Source: Brevibacterium sp. UMB1308A (GTDB lineage: Bacteria; Actinomycetota; Actinomycetes; Actinomycetales; Brevibacteriaceae). Taken from it: a stretch of 61,059 bases of DNA. Each line of letters starts with the position of its first letter. Position 1 is the stretch's first letter. Shown here piece after piece: positions 1-8,495 of the stretch. The notes beneath the pieces were generated by a model that was given only the letters and a program-made list of their open reading frames with translations, searched no databases and was not told the origin of the DNA. The DNA is taken from NCBI RefSeq assembly GCF_030230605.1, contig NZ_JASPDO010000015.1, positions 1 through 61,059 on the forward strand, read 5' to 3'. A program made the translations under genes and the position numbers.

Positions 1-101
1 GCGAGAATCTCCATCGCTACCGGGCTGGCAGTCGCGTTCCACAATCCCACACACGGAAGGTCTGCATCACGTAGAACCTGACGGAATGAGGGCTTCAACA
101 T
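1..101 (-). CDS. HpcH/HpaI-family aldolase, N-terminal fragment
   Basis: Only the first 33 codons are inside the window; the gene runs off the left edge. The ATG at 101 is preceded by a perfect AGGAGG at 109-114 with seven bases of spacing. The peptide contains GLWNATASPVAMEILA, which resembles the start of HpcH/HpaI aldolases, class II metal-dependent enzymes that cleave or condense pyruvate with aldehydes. The active-site residues lie outside the window, so substrate and function stay open. The family call rests on this short motif alone. Confidence 0.55.
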   Translation of the reverse strand, partial: MLKPSFRQVLRDADLPCVGLWNATASPVAMEIL

Positions 102-255
102 GGGTGTACCTCCTGCAGGGTTAAGCACGTTCTATAGGAGCGTGCACATGTAGCTAGTGCCTCCTATTGTGAACGGTTGTCGCAGTGCAGGTGTTCCAAC
201 ACCCAAGTGTGAGATGATCAAACCCGGGAACCGCACCGTGAGCACGGAGGAGCAC

Positions 256-870
256 ATGCCACAGCCTGAGCACCAGTTGACCGTCATAGCGACCCTTTAC
301 ATATACGCCCTGGTGCACGACATTGCTCCTGCCGACCACATCGACCACAGCGAGAACAGCGAAGATACCCACGAACAACTCTCTGCCGTGCTGACACAAC
401 AAAAAGCGAGAACGCTCGACGCAACAAACATCTTGCAATTGGCCACGGCAGCCAAGCGGGCTCTGCGTCAGCCCGCAAACAAAACCTTGAGTGCAGCGGC
501 ATATGACAAAGAGCGCGCAAAACTTGTCGCCGGTATGCCTCGAAGCGGAGATGCCGGAGTAAAACTGTGGCCACCAACTAGCCAAACCGTGCGCGCTCAT
601 CTGGGGAATGGCGCATGGAACGACGCCTTGCACGCCGTTGGAATCCCAACTGCCAAAACGGGGCGAGCGCGTGGCACGAGCCATTTCAGTTCAGCAGACT
701 TCCGCAAGGCGCTCACCGACTTCAGCGAAGAAAGTGAAAGCGTTTCTTACAGCGAATATCAAAAGTGGGTGAAAACAGAACGCGAACAGGGCCGTGAACG
801 CCCCGCTGGGGCCACGGTGCGTAACACGTTTGGCTCGTGGAGCGAAGCCATGCGCCACGTATCGACGTAA
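256..870 (+). CDS. Protein with homing-endonuclease-associated (HNH_repeat-like) modules, function unknown
   Basis: The ATG at 256 is chosen because GGAGG at 246-250 sits five bases upstream; the frame is open from 157 but the earlier starts lack a ribosome site. The product has about 204 residues. The second half carries two similar modules of roughly 45 residues. Each has an invariant small/charged stretch and a closing W-x-x-A-L/M motif (GAWNDALHAVGI and GSWSEAMRHV), typical of the repeats found next to HNH or LAGLIDADG endonucleases and in stand-alone DNA-binding proteins. I see no nuclease motif. The N-terminal part is acidic and helical and is not recognised. A DNA-binding role is inferred from the repeats only. 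The stop codon directly abuts the stop of the convergent sqdX gene. Confidence 0.6.
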   Translation: MPQPEHQLTVIATLYIYALVHDIAPADHIDHSENSEDTHEQLSAVLTQQKARTLDATNILQLATAAKRALRQPANKTLSAAAYDKERAKLVAGMPRSGDAGVKLWPPTSQTVRAHLGNGAWNDALHAVGIPTAKTGRARGTSHFSSADFRKALTDFSEESESVSYSEYQKWVKTEREQGRERPAGATVRNTFGSWSEAMRHVST

Positions 871-2031
871 CTACGAACGTAAACGCCCCACCAGCGATTT
901 AGGGGCATAGCGGTGCAGGTCAATCGCGGACTCATAAAAGCCCACAAGAGCCTCGGTAGCACTCCGCCAGCCCCACTCCTGAGCCTGATCGCGACCAGCG
1001 CGCGCCATCTTTTCCCGCAACGAGCGGTTGTCCAACAGCGAAGCAATCTTGTGGGCCGCCTCGGCGGCATTTCCCGGCTCAAATAGGAACCCTGTACGTT
1101 CGTCCGCAACTGCATACGGAATACCCCCGGCGCGTGCCCCCACAACAGGAACACCAGAAGCCAGCGACTCCAACGCCACAAGCCCCAGCGTCTCAGTCGT
1201 CGACGGGAAAACAAACGCGTCTGCACTCGCATAGGCCGCTGCCAGGTCCTGACCAGACATGTAGCCAGTGAAAACCGTGTTCGTCCCTGCGAACATCGAC
1301 TCCAACTGCGCCCGGTGCGGCCCGGACCCCACCATCGCTAGCCGCGTGTTTGGCGGAAGATGCTCCAGCATGCCCCGACACACGTCTAGGTCTTTTTCTT
1401 TCGAAAGCCTGCCCACATACAGCACAAGCGGGTCGTCCGGGTGACCGCCCGTGAGCCGCTCACGCATGCTGTGCGAATAGTTCTCAGGCGAGTACGTCTG
1501 CGTATCGACCGCCCGCGGCCACAAGCCAACGTTGCGGATCCCCGCCTCCTGCGCCCGCTTCACCATGGGGCCAGACGTACATAGGTTCACCTCGGCGCGG
1601 TTGTGCATGTACCGCACCCAACGCGTAGACGTGTCGGTGATCCACTCGAGCCCCAACCGGGTGGCGTACTCCGGCACATCGGTGTGGAACGAAGCCAGCA
1701 AAGGCAGATTGCGTCGCGTGGCCGCCATGGTTCCCCACGCGGCCAGCCACACAGGATTCACCGCGTGAACAACGTGCGGGTTGAACCGCTCCATGGTGGT
1801 TGCGATCCGGGCCGTGGGTAGCCCGAGCTTAAGTTCGGGATACCACGGTTTAAACGAGATCGACCGGACAGGTTCTACTCGGAACCCTGCATAGCGCGCT
1901 GGTGGGTGCCCGGGAGCAAAAACCACAGCCTCGTGACCCATGTCGCGAAGCTGGTCCAAGGTACCCAGCAAGCGAGTGACGACACCGTCGATTTTTGGAA
2001 GAAAAACCTCGGTGAAAGTTGCGATCCGCAT
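871..2031 (-). CDS. sqdX: Sulfoquinovosyltransferase SqdX (GT4 glycosyltransferase)
   Basis: This 386-residue GT4 glycosyltransferase should transfer sulfoquinovose from UDP-sulfoquinovose to diacylglycerol, the last step of SQDG sulfolipid synthesis at the membrane. The N-terminus FTEVFLPKIDGVVTRL, the YPELKLGLP segment, NLCTS, YVGRLSKEKD and the C-terminal nucleotide-sugar motif ETLGLVALESLASG match the cyanobacterial SqdX pattern better than the related mannosyltransferase MgtA/PimB patterns. The gene lies 12 bases downstream of sqdB on the same strand, which strongly supports the assignment. No clear Shine-Dalgarno sequence precedes the ATG, so translational coupling to sqdB is likely. 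The main alternative is a GDP-mannose-dependent mannosyltransferase. Confidence 0.85.
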   Translation of the reverse strand: MRIATFTEVFLPKIDGVVTRLLGTLDQLRDMGHEAVVFAPGHPPARYAGFRVEPVRSISFKPWYPELKLGLPTARIATTMERFNPHVVHAVNPVWLAAWGTMAATRRNLPLLASFHTDVPEYATRLGLEWITDTSTRWVRYMHNRAEVNLCTSGPMVKRAQEAGIRNVGLWPRAVDTQTYSPENYSHSMRERLTGGHPDDPLVLYVGRLSKEKDLDVCRGMLEHLPPNTRLAMVGSGPHRAQLESMFAGTNTVFTGYMSGQDLAAAYASADAFVFPSTTETLGLVALESLASGVPVVGARAGGIPYAVADERTGFLFEPGNAAEAAHKIASLLDNRSLREKMARAGRDQAQEWGWRSATEALVGFYESAIDLHRYAPKSLVGRLRS

Positions 2032-2043
2032 GACGTGTGACAG

Positions 2044-3252
2044 TTAGCTCACTGCGGGGGCTTCGGTCGGAACTCCTGCGGACTGATTCTTTGTCCACAG
2101 TGACCGTGCTGGAATCTTCGACATATCGGCACGGTCTGCATAGCGCTTAGCAGTTTCTTCAACCTCCAGCAGGAGGCCCTCCGACAGCGTGGTGGGTTCC
2201 AGGCCGAGGTCCAAGAACGTGTCGTTCTTAACGTGCAATTCGTTCTCGGCGGACTCGTGGCGGGGGTTGTTCACCAGTTCCATGCGGGCGTCCGTGATGG
2301 AACAGATGAGCTTGGCAAGGTCACGTACACGGTGGGTCTCAGTCATCTGGTTGAAGATCTTGACGCGATCACCTGACGCCGGCGGGTTGTTGACCGCGAT
2401 CTCAATGCAGCGCACGGTGTCTTGAATGTGGATGAACGCGCGCGTCTGGCCACCGGTTCCGTGAACCGTGAGTGGGTAGCCAACAGCTGCTTGCATGAGG
2501 AACCGGTTGAGCACGGTTCCGTAGTCGCCGTCGTAGTCGAACCGGTTGATGAGACGCTCATCGCTTCGTGTTTCTTCCGTGTTGGTTCCCCATACAATTC
2601 CCTGGTGGAGATCGGTGATCCGCAGGGCGTCGTTCTTGGCGTAGTACGCAAACAAGTGCTGATCCAGAACCTTGGTCATGTGATAGATGGACCCTGGGTT
2701 CGTGGGGTAGAGGATTTGCTGGTGGACGTTTTCACCGGTCTCTTCGTTGGGTACTTCAACGTCGAGGTAGCCCTCCGGGATCTTCATGCCGGCTGTTCCG
2801 TATCCGTACACACCCATGGTCCCTAAGTGCACCAGGTGAATGTCCAGACCCGATTCGACGATCGCTGTGAGCAGGTTGTTCGTGGCGTTCACGTTGTTGT
2901 CGACGGTGTAACGCTTGTTGTCCGGCCGCTTCATGGAATATGGGGCGGACCGCTGCTGTGCAAAGTGGATGACCGTGTCCGGCGCGAACTCCACCAGCGT
3001 TTCCAACAGTTGGTCGGGCTGAGTTGCCATGTTGAAGTTGCGGAACTGAAGCTTCTTGCCAGAGATTTCTTCCCACGCCGCAATGCGTTCTTCGATCGAC
3101 GTGATTGGGGTGAGGGACTGTGCTCCGAGTTCATCGTCAATTCTGCGACGGGAAAGGTTATCGACAATCATGACGTCGTGGCCACGCTGAGACAGGTGCA
3201 AAACAGTGGGCCAGCCACAGAAGCCGTCTCCACCGAAAACGATAATCTTCAC
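2044..3252 (-). CDS. sqdB: UDP-sulfoquinovose synthase SqdB
   Basis: Converts UDP-glucose and sulfite to UDP-sulfoquinovose, the head-group donor for the sulfolipid SQDG. The 402-residue protein is a short-chain dehydrogenase-type NAD enzyme. It begins with the nucleotide-binding loop GGDGFCGWPT, followed by VDNLSRRRID, HFAQQRSAPYSM, LGTMGVYG (catalytic Thr) and SIYHMTKVLD (the YxxxK pair), then DLHQGIVWG and GTVLNRF, all signatures of the SqdB/SQD1 family. The start is GTG at 3252, with AAAGGAGA a few bases upstream. It is the first gene of the sqdB-sqdX operon. Finding SQDG genes in a proteasome-bearing, apparently non-photosynthetic actinomycete is notable. Confidence 0.93.
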   Translation of the reverse strand: MKIIVFGGDGFCGWPTVLHLSQRGHDVMIVDNLSRRRIDDELGAQSLTPITSIEERIAAWEEISGKKLQFRNFNMATQPDQLLETLVEFAPDTVIHFAQQRSAPYSMKRPDNKRYTVDNNVNATNNLLTAIVESGLDIHLVHLGTMGVYGYGTAGMKIPEGYLDVEVPNEETGENVHQQILYPTNPGSIYHMTKVLDQHLFAYYAKNDALRITDLHQGIVWGTNTEETRSDERLINRFDYDGDYGTVLNRFLMQAAVGYPLTVHGTGGQTRAFIHIQDTVRCIEIAVNNPPASGDRVKIFNQMTETHRVRDLAKLICSITDARMELVNNPRHESAENELHVKNDTFLDLGLEPTTLSEGLLLEVEETAKRYADRADMSKIPARSLWTKNQSAGVPTEAPAVS

Positions 3253-3397
3253 TCGGATTCTCCTTTGGCAAAATATGCGTTCTCTCAGCTTATCGTTTGC
3301 GTGCTCCTGTTATCGCTGGTGACAGGTGAACAGGGGTGAAGAGAACATGAAGTTTGTTCAAACCACGAACAGGTCAACACGTGTGGCGGTACGCTTC

Positions 3398-3403
3398 TAC
3401 ACT
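3398..3403 (+). promoter_or_regulatory. Probable -10 element (TACACT) for the M20 hydrolase gene
   Basis: TACACT lies 20 bases before the ATG at 3424 and is followed by the ribosome site AGGAAAGGAG at 3410-3419. The surrounding 3253-3423 region also carries several GAAC/GTTC half-sites (around 3345-3385) that could be operators; no regulator is evident. Confidence 0.4.
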
Positions 3404-3423
3404 GATTTGAGGAAAGGAGTTGT

Positions 3424-4743
3424 ATGAGCGTGTTAGACAAAGTGTGTGATGAGGCAGCGTCCGAGGTTGTACAGCTGTGTCAGGATCTGATTCGTTTTGA
3501 TACCCAGAACTGGGGCGAAGGCAAGGCGAACCCTGAACGTATTGCCGCCGATTACATTGCTGAGAAGCTCGCCGAGGTGGGTGTTGAGTCCCAGATTCTA
3601 GAGTCGGCTCCGGGGCGCGCCAATCTGTTTGCCAGGATCCCGGGGAAGAACCCAGACCGTCCGGCTTTGGTCGTGCACGGCCACACCGACGTTGTCCCGG
3701 CTGACGCGTCTGAGTGGAGCGTGGATCCTTTCGCAGCGGTCATCAAGGACGGTTGCGTGTGGGGACGTGGAGCCGTTGACATGAAGAACATGGACGCCAT
3801 GATTCTTGCTGGTGTTCGTGCGCTGGTCCGTCAGAATGTGCAACCTGACCGGGATTTGATCATTGCGTTCTTCGCTGATGAAGAGGCAGGTTCAACCTAC
3901 GGTTCGCACTGGGTTGTGAAGAACCACCCCGAGGTGTTTGCAGGTGCCTCTGAAGCCATCTCCGAGGTGGGTGGATACTCGGTGGACATTCGCGGGCAGC
4001 GTGCGTATTTGATCCAGACTGCCGAGAAGGGTCTTGAGTGGGTCCGGTTGACAGCGCACGGTTCAGCTGGGCACGGTTCGCAGATCAACCGTGACAACCC
4101 TGTTGTGAAGTTGGCAGCCGCTGTGGCCCGCATTGGTGAGCACGAATGGCCAAGTGAACCACCTGCGGCCACACGAGAGCTACTCGCTGGAGTGGCTGAA
4201 CTGACAGGGATCGAGAACACGGAAGAGAACCGGGACAAGCTCTTAGCCGAACTGGGTTCAGCAGTGAAGTTCGTCGGAGCGACTTTCCAAACGAGCGCTA
4301 ACCCTACCGCTTTGGATGCAGGCTATAAGCACAATGTGATTCCCAGCCAGGCGTCGGCGCTCATTGACTGCCGCCCGTTGCCAGGACGTAACGAGGACGC
4401 TCTTCTGACGCTGAAGGAACTGGCCGGACCTGATGTTGTTGTCGAACAGGTCATTTCCGGTGTCTCGCTTGAAACTCCGTTTACCGGTGACTTGGTCGAC
4501 CGGATGCGAGAAGCAATCGAAGCAGAAGATCCTGGCGCCACCGTGTTGCCGTACACGTTGTCTGGCGGAACTGATAACAAGGCACTATCGGAGCTGGGAA
4601 TCACTGGGTACGGATTTGCCCCGCTTAAACTGACTGGTGATCTGGACTTCCCAGCCATGTTCCACGGTGTAGACGAACGCGTTCCGCTAGAGGCCCTCGA
4701 TTTTGGTGCGCGTACCCTTGTGAGGTTTATGGTTTCGGCGTAG
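3424..4743 (+). CDS. M20/M25/M40 family metallopeptidase (dipeptidase/deacylase type)
   Basis: A 439-residue zinc hydrolase of the M20 fold, which cleaves dipeptides or N-acyl amino acids in the cytoplasm; the substrate cannot be read from sequence. The metal and catalytic motifs are intact: HGHTDVVP (about 85-92), GRGAVDMK with the bridging Asp (about 115-122), ADEEAG with the catalytic Glu pair (about 151-156), a dimerisation-domain segment HGSAGHGS, and the C-terminal HG (about 414). A strong AGGAAAGGAG ribosome site precedes the ATG. The last 57 bases overlap the convergent transporter gene, an unusually long tail-to-tail overlap. Confidence 0.9.
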   Translation: MSVLDKVCDEAASEVVQLCQDLIRFDTQNWGEGKANPERIAADYIAEKLAEVGVESQILESAPGRANLFARIPGKNPDRPALVVHGHTDVVPADASEWSVDPFAAVIKDGCVWGRGAVDMKNMDAMILAGVRALVRQNVQPDRDLIIAFFADEEAGSTYGSHWVVKNHPEVFAGASEAISEVGGYSVDIRGQRAYLIQTAEKGLEWVRLTAHGSAGHGSQINRDNPVVKLAAAVARIGEHEWPSEPPAATRELLAGVAELTGIENTEENRDKLLAELGSAVKFVGATFQTSANPTALDAGYKHNVIPSQASALIDCRPLPGRNEDALLTLKELAGPDVVVEQVISGVSLETPFTGDLVDRMREAIEAEDPGATVLPYTLSGGTDNKALSELGITGYGFAPLKLTGDLDFPAMFHGVDERVPLEALDFGARTLVRFMVSA

Positions 4744-5667
4744 ACCTCGAGTGGACACGACCAGACTGCCGGTAGCCACCAGCCCCAGCGACAACAGGGT
4801 GAGCGGGCTTAAGGCAGTTTGGGCGTGTCCCGTGGCAATGTCGATGACGACCGATGCCACCATGTTTCCCAAAAGAATGATGATGGTCATGGTGAGCACG
4901 CCCAAACCCTGGACAACAAACGCTGACATCCCAATCACGAAAACACCCAAAATGCCTCCGGTGAGCATCCATAGCTCATTGATTCCTGGCACCGCTGTCC
5001 ACGTGTAACCAATCGACACCAACGCGAGCGAGAACAGGCTCAAGAACGTGGTGCCCACTGTGAAGTTGACAAACGTCGCTGCCAAAGTTGAGCCGCTGAT
5101 GACTTTGATCCGACCGTTGAAAGCTTGTTGAACGGCAACCAAAGTTCCTACCCCAAAGGGAAACAGCGGCCACCACCACGCGAAGCCCAAAGAGGCCGAA
5201 CCAGCGGCCGACGCGGCAACCCCAGCCATCACGATCAGAACTCCCACGACCCGTCTGGCAGTAATGTTTTTCTTCCCTCCAGGCGGGATGCGGGTGGCGT
5301 CGACAAGAAGACCACCTACCAACTGGCCGGCGGTGATGGACGTAGTGAAGATCGTGACACCAATAACAGGGACAGTCAGAGCCTGTGCGATGACGACAGA
5401 GCCACCTGCGACGCCACCCAAAAACAACCAGAACGGGATCAAACCAGAAAACAGATAACCCAAAACGGTCACGACACCTCGGCGGGCAGTACGACTGCTC
5501 ACCGTGATGACCGAGATGAGAACCAAACCGATTGAGAACGCAACCGTTGCGGCAAAAACTCCGACCCCGATTCGTGAGGACAAAGCGCCATTGACTAAGC
5601 CCTGAATAGCAATCGCTGTACCGACCATGAACGCGCCGCTCACGGCCAACCAACTGTTGCCCCTCAC
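4687..5667 (-). CDS. DMT-superfamily (DUF606/YdcZ-type) membrane transporter
   Basis: A 326-residue integral membrane protein with about ten hydrophobic segments arranged as two similar halves. Each half has the small-residue-rich helices of the DUF606/YdcZ branch of the drug/metabolite transporter superfamily (GLVNGAL in the first half, AVQQAFNGRI in the second). A positively charged linker, PPGGKKNITARR, joins the halves. The substrate is unknown. The GTG start at 5667 has GGAGG seven bases upstream. The 3' end overlaps the M20 gene by 57 bases, and the 5' end is only 25 bases from the divergent phosphatase gene. Confidence 0.8.
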   Translation of the reverse strand: MRGNSWLAVSGAFMVGTAIAIQGLVNGALSSRIGVGVFAATVAFSIGLVLISVITVSSRTARRGVVTVLGYLFSGLIPFWLFLGGVAGGSVVIAQALTVPVIGVTIFTTSITAGQLVGGLLVDATRIPPGGKKNITARRVVGVLIVMAGVAASAAGSASLGFAWWWPLFPFGVGTLVAVQQAFNGRIKVISGSTLAATFVNFTVGTTFLSLFSLALVSIGYTWTAVPGINELWMLTGGILGVFVIGMSAFVVQGLGVLTMTIIILLGNMVASVVIDIATGHAQTALSPLTLLSLGLVATGSLVVSTRGLRRNHKPHKGTRTKIEGL

Positions 5668-5680
5668 CGCGTAACCTCCG

Positions 5681-5686
5681 TAGTCT
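5681..5686 (+). promoter_or_regulatory. -10 box (TAGTCT) of a probable leaderless promoter
   Basis: TAGTCT ends six bases before the ATG at 5693, and no Shine-Dalgarno sequence is present. Transcription would begin at or beside the start codon. Confidence 0.5.
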
Positions 5687-5692
5687 TAAGCC

Positions 5693-6310
5693 ATGGTGAC
5701 GATCATACTGTTGCGCCACGGCGAAAGCACAGCGAACGTGCAGCGCATCCTCGCTGGTCGCAGTCCCGGTGTTGAGCTCACTGCCCGAGGTCGTAAACAG
5801 GTTGCGCGGGTGGCGCAGGAACTGCCACACATTGATGTGATCCGGCACTCCACGATCGACCGCTGTGTAGACACTGCGCGTATTGTGGCGCATGGCCGTG
5901 ACGCTCACATGACACAGGACTCACGGTTCGACGAGGTTGACTACGGCGAATGGTCCGGCCTGCCTTTGGATGATCTGCAAACACGCGCTCATTGGGAGAG
6001 CGTGCAAAAGTCACCGCAGGATTTTCAGTTTCCAGGCGGTGAGGCGATGAGTCACGTGTACGAACGGGCAGTTGAGGGACTCACCTCACTCAGACACGAC
6101 CTCGGGCCCGGAAAGACCGGTCTCATTGTGTCCCATGGCGATGTCATTAAAGCGATGGTCGCGTATGTTGTGGGGGCTGGGCTGAATAACTTCCAACGTT
6201 TTGGAATCCAACCGGCCCAGTATTGCGTCCTACATGTACATGAACAGACGATCATGCTGGGCCTGGGTGGGAGCAGAATATCCAGCGCCACCTTGGGCGG
6301 TGAGTGTTAA
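5693..6310 (+). CDS. Histidine phosphatase family protein (MSMEG_4193-like phosphomutase)
   Basis: A 205-residue member of the phosphoglycerate-mutase/histidine-phosphatase superfamily. It opens with ILLRHGEST, whose His is the phospho-acceptor, and continues with the LAGRSPGVELTARG segment typical of the actinobacterial MSMEG_4193-type group. The second catalytic His lies in LIVSHGDVIK. Its physiological substrate is unknown. In actinomycetes this family lies near DUF3090 and SCO1664-type genes, both present about 3 kb downstream here, so a shared process is plausible. The start is chosen from the leaderless promoter arrangement. Confidence 0.85.
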   Translation: MVTIILLRHGESTANVQRILAGRSPGVELTARGRKQVARVAQELPHIDVIRHSTIDRCVDTARIVAHGRDAHMTQDSRFDEVDYGEWSGLPLDDLQTRAHWESVQKSPQDFQFPGGEAMSHVYERAVEGLTSLRHDLGPGKTGLIVSHGDVIKAMVAYVVGAGLNNFQRFGIQPAQYCVLHVHEQTIMLGLGGSRISSATLGGEC

Positions 6311-6322
6311 GCGCTCAAGCGT

Positions 6323-7147
6323 TTACGCGCTGAGAACTCTGGTGCTCAGCAGAATGAAAATCACGATTCCCAATGCCACGCGGTACCACACGAACACCGC
6401 GAATGACTTCGTCTGGATGAACTTGAGGAACCCAACGATCACCGCATAACCCACGCCAAAGCTCACGACGGTCGCCAGCACAGTGGGCCCCCACCCCAAG
6501 GTGAGAGGTTCGCTGGCGGCTTTGGCTAGCGAATAGAAACCTGAAGCCATCACCGCGGGGATAGCGAGCAGGAACGAATAGCGGGCGGCAGCCTCGCGTG
6601 TGAAGCCCATCAGACGACCGGCCATGATCGTTCCACCTGAGCGTGAAACACCGGGAATGAGGGCCAACGCTTGCGCTCCACCGTAAAGCAGGCCCTGCCC
6701 CCAGGTCATTTGGTCCAAAGTGTATTCCCTGCGACCAACGCGGTCGGCTAGGCCCAAAAGCAGACCAAAAACAATGAGCATGGTGGCCACGATCCACAAG
6801 CTTCGGAACGTCGTTTCAATCATGTCTTGGAACAAAAGCCCCAGCACGCCAATTGGGATCGAACCGATGATGACGAGCCAACCCAGCCGAACGTCGGGGT
6901 CGCGTCGGTCGTGTTTGCCTGCCAGCGCTTTGAACCATTTCGTAATGATCCGCACGATGTCCTTCCAGAAGTACACAAGCACTGCGGCTTCCGTGCCGAT
7001 CTGGATGATCGCGGTGAAGAATGCTCCCGGTTCACGTCCCGGCATGAGGAATTCGCCCACAATGCGCAAGTGCGCGGACGAAGAGATGGGTAGGAACTCC
7101 GTGAGTCCCTGCACGATTCCCATAATGATGGCGACAAGCCAGTCCAT
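6323..7147 (-). CDS. uppP: Undecaprenyl-diphosphatase (BacA/UppP)
   Basis: Dephosphorylates undecaprenyl diphosphate to recycle the lipid carrier of peptidoglycan and wall polymers; an integral membrane enzyme, 274 residues. Both family motifs are present: [15 protein letters not shown] near residues 14-28 and PGVSRSGGT near 165-173, with a series of membrane helices between and after them. The ATG is preceded by AAAGGGG. It converges on the phosphatase gene with only 12 bases between stops. Its promoter appears to share a -10 element with the divergent aldo/keto reductase gene. Confidence 0.95.
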   Translation of the reverse strand: MDWLVAIIMGIVQGLTEFLPISSSAHLRIVGEFLMPGREPGAFFTAIIQIGTEAAVLVYFWKDIVRIITKWFKALAGKHDRRDPDVRLGWLVIIGSIPIGVLGLLFQDMIETTFRSLWIVATMLIVFGLLLGLADRVGRREYTLDQMTWGQGLLYGGAQALALIPGVSRSGGTIMAGRLMGFTREAAARYSFLLAIPAVMASGFYSLAKAASEPLTLGWGPTVLATVVSFGVGYAVIVGFLKFIQTKSFAVFVWYRVALGIVIFILLSTRVLSA

Positions 7148-7178
7148 GAATACCCCTTTTGCTTACACGGCCAGGCGT

Positions 7179-7185
7179 TACACTA
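7179..7185. promoter_or_regulatory. Shared bidirectional -10 element between uppP and the aldo/keto reductase gene
   Basis: The seven bases TACACTA read as TACACT on the plus strand and TAGTGT on the minus strand, each a fair -10 hexamer. One element could therefore serve both divergent genes. The same heptamer is used at 16833-16839. Confidence 0.4.
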
Positions 7186-7214
7186 CTCGGAAAATTCCGG
7201 TAACCTCAACACTT

Positions 7215-8111
7215 ATGTTGCACAACCGCGTTGGTCAGTCTGGTTTCACTGTTTCGGACCTCACTCTCGGGACGTTTGAGTGGGGGAGCAGGATCGATCA
7301 AGAAACAGCGTTTGAGCTGATGTCCGCGTATGTTGACGTTGGTGGGACACTGCTTGAGCTGTCTGCGTGTATGTCGAGTGCGCATGCACTTGTCGGTTCC
7401 ATGAAAATTCCCTCCACGTTGCGTGTGGCTGCTCGTGTCGGGATCGAATTGGTTGGTGGCGAGCTCCAGATCAGTAACTCGCGAACCGTGATCACGGAAC
7501 AGGTTGCCCGCCTGCGGAAGACTCTGGGCCGTGACTGTGTGGATGTGCTGATCGTGGACGCATTCGATCCGCACACACCTCTGGCTGAAACTGCTCTCAC
7601 CTTGCGTGACCTGCAGTCCCGAGGTGAAATCGGCTATGTCGCGGTGGCTCACCATAGTGCGTGGCAGGTTGCACTCATGCGCGCCGAGGTGGATGTTGTG
7701 TGTGCGTTTACGGAACTGTCGTTGGTGAACCGTTCCGCTGAGGACGATCTTGTACCGGCGTGTGACTACATGGGTTTGGGTGTCATTGCCGGGGCTGCTC
7801 TGGGACGTGGCGTTCTGACTGGCAGGTACACAACGGGTACGCCAGCAGATTCTCGTGCTGCTCACGATCTGGGGCATTACGTTGGTGCATATCTGGGGCC
7901 GGACTATGAGCCCATTCTTAAAGGTGTGAACAAAGCTGCCGAGGCGCTGGGAGTTCGTCCCATCGATATCGCATTGGCGTGGAATCGCAGTCTGGGAGTA
8001 GCCAGCTCGATTGTGGCGCCTCGGACTGTCCGGCAACTCACGGAGTTGCTTGAGTCAGAGTTGGTTCTGGAGCCAGAAATCCGCGACGCGCTTTCACAGA
8101 TTTCGAGTTAG
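7215..8111 (+). CDS. Aldo/keto reductase homologue with a degenerate active site
   Basis: A 298-residue TIM-barrel protein that aligns along its length with aldo/keto reductases: the N-terminal VGQSGFTVSDLTLGTF, then LRKTLGRDCVDVLIVDAFDPHTPLAET, SRGEIGYVAVAHHSAWQV and GLGVIAGAALGRGVLTGRY. All four positions of the usual Asp-Tyr-Lys-His tetrad are changed. The FFDTA...Y region reads LLELSACM, the ATKVG lysine is Arg (AARVG), and the LH of the YQLHRPD motif reads VD. NADPH-dependent reduction by the usual mechanism is therefore unlikely; a binding or regulatory role is inferred. The frame is open further upstream through the uppP antisense, but the homology begins just after the ATG at 7215. 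Confidence 0.75.
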   Translation: MLHNRVGQSGFTVSDLTLGTFEWGSRIDQETAFELMSAYVDVGGTLLELSACMSSAHALVGSMKIPSTLRVAARVGIELVGGELQISNSRTVITEQVARLRKTLGRDCVDVLIVDAFDPHTPLAETALTLRDLQSRGEIGYVAVAHHSAWQVALMRAEVDVVCAFTELSLVNRSAEDDLVPACDYMGLGVIAGAALGRGVLTGRYTTGTPADSRAAHDLGHYVGAYLGPDYEPILKGVNKAAEALGVRPIDIALAWNRSLGVASSIVAPRTVRQLTELLESELVLEPEIRDALSQISS

Positions 8112-8149
8112 GTCAGCGCAATTACCCGCAGGGAGAATCAGCGACGGTC

Positions 8150-8458
8150 TTAATCCTCGTCGTCATCCTCATCATCATCGTCAAAGTCGCCTAGATCGTC
8201 GTCATCGAAGTCGTCCATGTCATATGTGTCGTCGTCATCGTCTTTCGCGTCTTCGATGTCGTCAAAGAGTTCAAATGGGGTGACTTCGTCAAACGCGTTG
8301 TACAAGGCGTCTTCGTAGATCTCAAAAGCGTCGGCGAGCGCCATATACGTGGCCTCGACGCGGGCATCCGTGTCAGAGGTACGGTGTGCGGCAGCAGAGA
8401 AGTGTGCACGAACTGCCGAGAGGAACTCTTCTAATGCAACTTCCGGTTCGAGACTCAT
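8150..8458 (-). CDS. Small acidic protein with an Asp/Glu-rich tail, function unknown
   Basis: 102 residues. The first 65 are predicted helical (LEEFLSAVRAHFSAA, ATYMALADAFEIYEDALYNAF); the last 35 are almost entirely Asp and Glu. Such tails are seen on proteins that mimic nucleic acid or bind basic partners, but that is only a possibility. It is read divergently from the DUF3090 gene with 37 bases between starts. I do not recognise a named family. Confidence 0.7.
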   Translation of the reverse strand: MSLEPEVALEEFLSAVRAHFSAAAHRTSDTDARVEATYMALADAFEIYEDALYNAFDEVTPFELFDDIEDAKDDDDDTYDMDDFDDDDLGDFDDDDEDDDED

Positions 8459-8483
8459 GGCTCCATCTTATACGTGAAAACGG

Positions 8484-8489
8484 TAGGCT
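8484..8489 (+). promoter_or_regulatory. -10 box (TAGGCT) of a probable leaderless promoter
   Basis: TAGGCT ends six bases before the ATG at 8496, with no usable ribosome site between. Confidence 0.45.
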
Positions 8490-8495
8490 AGGAAT

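Noticed and set aside
3340..3385. A LexA (SOS) box upstream of the M20 gene
   Set aside because: The GAAC and GTTC half-sites are present but their spacing does not match GAAC-N4-GTTC.
6720..7214. A 463-residue aldo/keto reductase starting at 6720
   Set aside because: The upstream part is antisense to uppP and has no homology; the family start coincides with the ATG at 7215.
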